Shown: piece after piece, positions 60,692-64,000 of the stretch
Numbering within the stretch: the first letter of the stretch is position 1
How the letters are laid out: every line of letters begins with the position of its first letter
Position numbers and translations under genes: made by a program
Notes under the pieces: model-generated
Seen by the model: only the letters and a program-made list of their open reading frames with translations
Database searches by the model: none
Told to the model about the DNA's origin: nothing
NCBI GenBank assembly: GCA_910583745.1
Contig: CAJTZC010000005.1
Location: 1-64,000, forward strand
DNA length: 64,000 nucleotides
Reading direction: 5' to 3'
Origin: an uncultured Bacilli bacterium
GTDB taxonomy: Bacteria; Bacillota_I; Bacilli_A; RF39; UBA660

Positions 60692-61247
60692 CTCTTCCAC
60701 AATAACTTCCGTCTATCGTAGAAACTGTAATGACTTCTCCATCGTTGATGAAAAGTGGAACTTTGATAACCAAACCGTTTTCCAAAGTCGCATCCTTCAT
60801 AGCACTCGATGTCGTATTTCCCTTCGTAGCAGGTTCAGTAGAAGCCACTTCGTAATCTATCTTTTCAGGCAAGTCGATTCCTATGATTTCGCCTTCATAT
60901 TGAGCAATTTGAATCTCTAAGCCCTCTTTAAGGTATTTTGCATTGTCTCCTAAAGTATCTTTTGAAAGCTCCATCTGGTCATACGTCTCGTTGTTCATAA
61001 ATACATAGTTATCCCCATCTGCATATAAGAACTGTGACTTAGACTTATCGACGTGTGCTTTCTCAATTTTAATATTGGTATTGTACGTATCGACTGTGAT
61101 ACTGCCAGTGCGCAAGTTTCTCAACTTCATTTTAACAAACGGAGAACCTTTACCAGGTTTAACATGTTGGAATTCTACGATGACACATAGTTTTCCATCC
61201 ATGATGATAGTCATTCCGTTTTTGATATCGTTAATATTAATAATCAT
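60687..61247 (-). CDS. efp: Elongation factor P
   Basis: A 186-residue translation factor that rescues ribosomes stalled at polyproline. The N-terminal KOW-like domain has FQHVKPGKGSPFVKMKLRNL, with Lys33 at the loop tip that is modified in many species. The following OB domains (LGDNAKYLKEGLEI, GIDLPEKIDYEV, STEPATKG, NGLVIKVPLFI) are complete. It follows rpmG by 19 bases on the same strand. GGAGGAT lies before the ATG. Confidence 0.96.
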   Translation of the reverse strand: MIININDIKNGMTIIMDGKLCVIVEFQHVKPGKGSPFVKMKLRNLRTGSITVDTYNTNIKIEKAHVDKSKSQFLYADGDNYVFMNNETYDQMELSKDTLGDNAKYLKEGLEIQIAQYEGEIIGIDLPEKIDYEVASTEPATKGNTTSSAMKDATLENGLVIKVPLFINDGEVITVSTIDGSYCGRA

Positions 61248-61266
61248 AATGGTCTATCCTCCTAAA

Positions 61267-61437
61267 TTAGTTTTTCTTTTCAGTATATTCAGTATGTTTT
61301 CTACAATTAGGACAATGCTTTTTCAAAGAAAGTTTATCCGTTGTATTTTTTTTATTTTTTTCAGTAGGACGAATGATATTTCCACATACAGAACATTTCA
61401 TATTAACTGGTCCTCTGTTTTCACCTTTTTTTGCCAT
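61267..61437 (-). CDS. rpmG: 50S ribosomal protein L33
   Basis: A 56-residue basic protein starting MAKKGENRGP. Two CxxC pairs (CSVC near 15-18 and CPNC near 42-45) make it a zinc-binding (C+) L33, and KHTEYTEKKN ends it as is typical. GGAGGG lies 7 bases before the ATG at 61437. It has its own promoter and is probably co-transcribed with efp. Confidence 0.92.
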   Translation of the reverse strand: MAKKGENRGPVNMKCSVCGNIIRPTEKNKKNTTDKLSLKKHCPNCRKHTEYTEKKN

Positions 61438-61470
61438 ATAAAGTCCCTCCTTTTTTAATAGGTCAACAGT

Positions 61471-61498
61471 ATTATAACAAAAAAATACGATTTTTCAA
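61471..61498 (-). promoter_or_regulatory. Promoter of rpmG-efp
   Basis: On the minus strand TTGAAA, a 16-base spacer and TATAAT. Confidence 0.7.
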
Positions 61499-61571
61499 AC
61501 AAATAGTAACTTTTTTCGCCGTTTTTACAAGAAAAACTTCATTTATACCGATTTAAAAGTCTCATGATTAT

Positions 61572-62581
61572 CTATTTGTTCGTATTCTTTTGCTTTTTTT
61601 GTAGTATCTGTATTTCTTCATCGGAAAAGCCATAGTCGTTTTTAAGTTCTTCAAAAGTTATCCCTTTTTGAAGCATTTTTTGTGCTAAAAGCATTCTCTC
61701 CCTTACTCTGCCTTCTTCGATTCCTTCTTTGATGCCTTCTCTACGACCTTTTTTTCGTCCTTCCTTGAGGCCCTCTTCACGCCCTTCCTCGCGCCCTTCC
61801 TCTCTGTAGTAATCTTTATAATCCACTTCTAAATCGCGATAGTATGGAATGACTTTCCGTTCCACTTGCTTTGCTTCTTCTACATATTCTTGCATCAATT
61901 CATCATCTCCCGCTATCCTTTTCGCTTTTTCCTTGCTCGTCGTCATCAATGCTATAAATCGCTCGATTCCTTCTAAACTTTCTATGCCTTCACTATACAT
62001 CTTTTTTCTCAACATGGGAATACTTATATTTACTAAAACTTTGTTACCTATTCCACGATTGAGCTTGTCTCTCATTGAGAAAAAACTTACGATTTCGTCC
62101 CCTTTGTAACATACGTCGTTCAAGTTTATCTGTATTGCTTTCAACTGATGAGCTGATGAACCACTTCCTATAAAGATTTTTTCCAAAGTGATTCTCTCTA
62201 AATAGTCGAGATTTCTATCCAATAGAGGTGTCTTGTTCATCTCGACATTGATGAACACCCCATGTATTTTCCCCAAAAGGTCGACTCTCTCCTTTTTGGT
62301 GCATAAAATCTCGGTCTAATTCAGTGTTGATATGCTCAAAATTCTCGAATATCTCCTTTTCATGCAGATTGAGTAAATACGAAAGCAATCGACATACATA
62401 TCTTTTTCTTCTCGTGCTCGCTCTTCATCGTCTTAAACATAATATCCGAAGTAATCGGTACGAGAGTATCCTCCGTCCACTGTTTTGACTTCATAGATTT
62501 CGTTCTATATTCTTTTGTCGTCTGTCTGTCGACCTTGACAGGAGTCAGCCCTTTTTCTTCAATTTTAATTTTTTGTTCCAT
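61572..62581 (-). pseudogene. PD-(D/E)XK nuclease family transposase-like protein, two frameshifts
   Basis: Two frames of one gene: the N-terminus (62360-62581, with EDTLVPITSDIMFKTM) and the C-terminus (61572-62276). Between them a third frame reads RYVCRLLSYLLNLHEKEIFE and HINTELDRDFMHQKGE, which joins both. The breaks are at a run of five A (near 62410) and at GAGAGAGTCG (near 62280). The motif RVDLLGKIHGVFINVEMN holds the nuclease Asp and Glu. A C-terminal coiled repeat of REEGREEGLKEG type follows, typical of the PF12784/Rpn-like group. Non-functional unless the breaks are sequence errors. Confidence 0.8.
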
Positions 62582-62737
62582 ATTCTTTTTCCTTCTTTCC
62601 GTATAAATTTTTTTTAACCCCTCTACTATTATTATACCGGGAAAATTCTACTTTTCTCATTTTTGGTTGACAAAACGTTTTTTCTTTGAACGCATGTTCT
62701 GTTTTTGCCACATTTTTAGCCAATAGAAGCATTTTGC

Positions 62738-62785
62738 TAAAAAAAGAAAACACAACTTGTAAAAACTTTTACTTTTGCGTTTTCT
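62738..62785 (-). terminator. Terminator of the penicillin-binding protein gene
   Basis: AGAAAAC and GTTTTCT (minus strand) form the outer stem, with GTAAAA/TTTTAC inside, followed by a T-tract. It lies 8 bases after the gene end. I see no convincing gene in 62582-62737. Confidence 0.65.
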
Positions 62786-62792
62786 CAAAATT

Positions 62793-64000
62793 TCATGAAA
62801 ATAGATAATCGGAAACTTGACGTACCACTCGCATATTGATAGCGTATTTGTGTCCTCCTGCACTGATGTTCGGACTCAAAATCATCATCGAATATTTGGG
62901 GTCGTCGTACGGGGCATAGAGAATAAAAGCTGTGCTCGTCGTATTGGTGTCGATTTTTCCGTCCCCATCGGTATCGATAAAAGTCTCACTCGTCCCTGTC
63001 TTTCCCGCTGCCTGGATACTCGAACTCGCATAATTTCGGCCAGTCCCACTTATCATGACTTCTCGAAGACCCTTTTGTACCCTCGCAATTTTCGATGCTG
63101 ACATATCGACATGGCCGACGACGGAAGGCTCCTGCTCTAAGACGGTTTCCCCATCTTTGACAATTTTCTTCATAAAGCTAGGTTTCAACTTCGTTCCATC
63201 GTTCGCGAGAGTATTTACATACTGAAAGACTTCGATGGGAGTATACGTGTCATACTGCCCGATTGCCAAATTCAAGAGCAAATCGTCACTGACAGTGCGG
63301 CCCTTTATTCCCGTCCTCTCGTTCGGTAAGTCTACACCTGTTATGGCACCCAGCCCATAGCTGGCAAGCATATTTCTATAGATGTCGAAGTGCTCTTTCG
63401 TCGCCCCGAGTTTTGCATTCCATCTGTAATTCGGATTGGTAAGACGTGTGGCAATCAAAAACTGATAGTAGTTGGAAGACTGAGCCATGGCTCGAATGTC
63501 GTCGATTCTTCCGAGCTTTGTCCAACTACACTTCTGGGCGACACCATACACTTTGATACAAGAATCGATCACAGTCTTTCCCTCCTGTATGAGGTCATTC
63601 GCATACCCCACAGACATCGTCGCCCCTTTGACGATACTGCCGACCGTATAACTAGAACTAATCATGGTCGCAGTGATATCGATAAAATGGTCTCCTACCA
63701 ATTGTAATCCCGCGGCAGCGATGATTTCTCCCGTCCGAGGATTTCCCACCAACAAAAACGAATGATTAAAATAGCGTGCACTCTGCAACTTCTTCGCGTT
63801 CAAAATTTCTGCCTTCAAAATCTTCTCTATCTCTAACTGCTTTTCGATATCGATAGACAAATAGACATCGGCCCCCATCTCCTCCGGTTCCAAAAGTTCC
63901 AATCTCCCATCGTCACCTATCTTATATGTAGCATCTTTCCCTCTCAGGTAATCGTCATATTGCAACTCCAAAAAACTGGTTCCCACTGTGCTATTCAAAC
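62793..64000 (-). CDS. Penicillin-binding protein, transpeptidase domain (5' end outside window)
   Basis: The last 400 or so residues of a class B-type penicillin-binding protein. The sequence enters in the dimerisation domain (GTSFLELQYDDYLRGKDA). The catalytic SxxK is GSIVKGATM (Ser nucleophile), SxN is in AQSSNYYQF, and KTG is in AGKTGTSETF. It cross-links septal or side-wall peptidoglycan at the outer membrane face. The true start lies beyond base 64000; the TTG near the edge is not a start. Confidence 0.92.
   Translation of the reverse strand, partial: LNSTVGTSFLELQYDDYLRGKDATYKIGDDGRLELLEPEEMGADVYLSIDIEKQLEIEKILKAEILNAKKLQSARYFNHSFLLVGNPRTGEIIAAAGLQLVGDHFIDITATMISSSYTVGSIVKGATMSVGYANDLIQEGKTVIDSCIKVYGVAQKCSWTKLGRIDDIRAMAQSSNYYQFLIATRLTNPNYRWNAKLGATKEHFDIYRNMLASYGLGAITGVDLPNERTGIKGRTVSDDLLLNLAIGQYDTYTPIEVFQYVNTLANDGTKLKPSFMKKIVKDGETVLEQEPSVVGHVDMSASKIARVQKGLREVMISGTGRNYASSSIQAAGKTGTSETFIDTDGDGKIDTNTTSTAFILYAPYDDPKYSMMILSPNISAGGHKYAINMRVVRQVSDYLFS

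Noticed and set aside
62565..62753. 62-codon minus-strand frame before the transposase remnant
   Set aside because: No ribosome site, AT-rich low-complexity content, and it begins inside the PBP terminator.

Overview
The window looks like a chromosomal contig of an AT-rich, spore-lineage Firmicute, probably an uncultured gut member of the Bacilli or Erysipelotrichales type. I infer this from the strong GGAGG-type ribosome binding sites, the rpoD-dnaG-trmK block, a zinc-ribbon L33, a SpoVID/YsxE-like pair, and a DNRLRE-type RHS protein. Most genes lie on the minus strand. I recognised no rRNA, tRNA or CRISPR array. No whole-window statistics or database searches were run, so every family assignment rests on motifs read by eye.

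1-17 kb is a housekeeping and surface region: thioredoxin and CvpA, an HD protein, an ABC-2 exporter pair, an XRE regulator with a DUF4097-like partner, an EamA-type transporter, TrmB, an exopolyphosphatase-like protein next to an SDR, and a transglutaminase-like protein. It includes a three-gene HipA-like kinase cassette (9.2-11.5 kb) behind a perfect consensus promoter. 17-26 kb carries trigger factor, a hybrid histidine kinase, an acyl-CoA synthetase-like enzyme, and the dnaG-rpoD-trmK operon. Between tig and the kinase sits a compact locus for a 30-residue membrane peptide. Its Shine-Dalgarno is buried in a hairpin, and a complete opposing promoter-terminator pair predicts an antisense RNA over the whole message. 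This is a strong candidate type I toxin-antitoxin system.

26-44 kb holds spore-coat-like genes, a dockerin-bearing glucosaminidase next to a membrane-anchored cohesin-like protein, a frameshifted TasA-like surface protein, four related two-helix membrane proteins resembling VirB2/TrbC, two tandem dCTP deaminase paralogues that lack complementary active-site residues, and hisS. The hisS leader encodes a short peptide with three consecutive His codons, followed by mutually exclusive RNA pairings and a terminator-like hairpin. This suggests translation-coupled control instead of the usual T-box.

44-64 kb begins with an MFS transporter and a DinJ/YafQ-like toxin-antitoxin pair flanked by 144-bp direct repeats. 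Next is a co-oriented module from 60.5 down to 48.2 kb: an HTH regulator, a 2064-residue RHS protein, a membrane-type putative immunity protein, a displaced RHS C-terminal tip with a second putative immunity protein, three tail-fibre-like paralogues, an M23-LysM endopeptidase, and a holin. It resembles a toxin cassette with its own lysis or release genes. The window ends with efp, rpmG, a decayed PD-(D/E)XK transposase-like gene, and the C-terminal part of a penicillin-binding protein.
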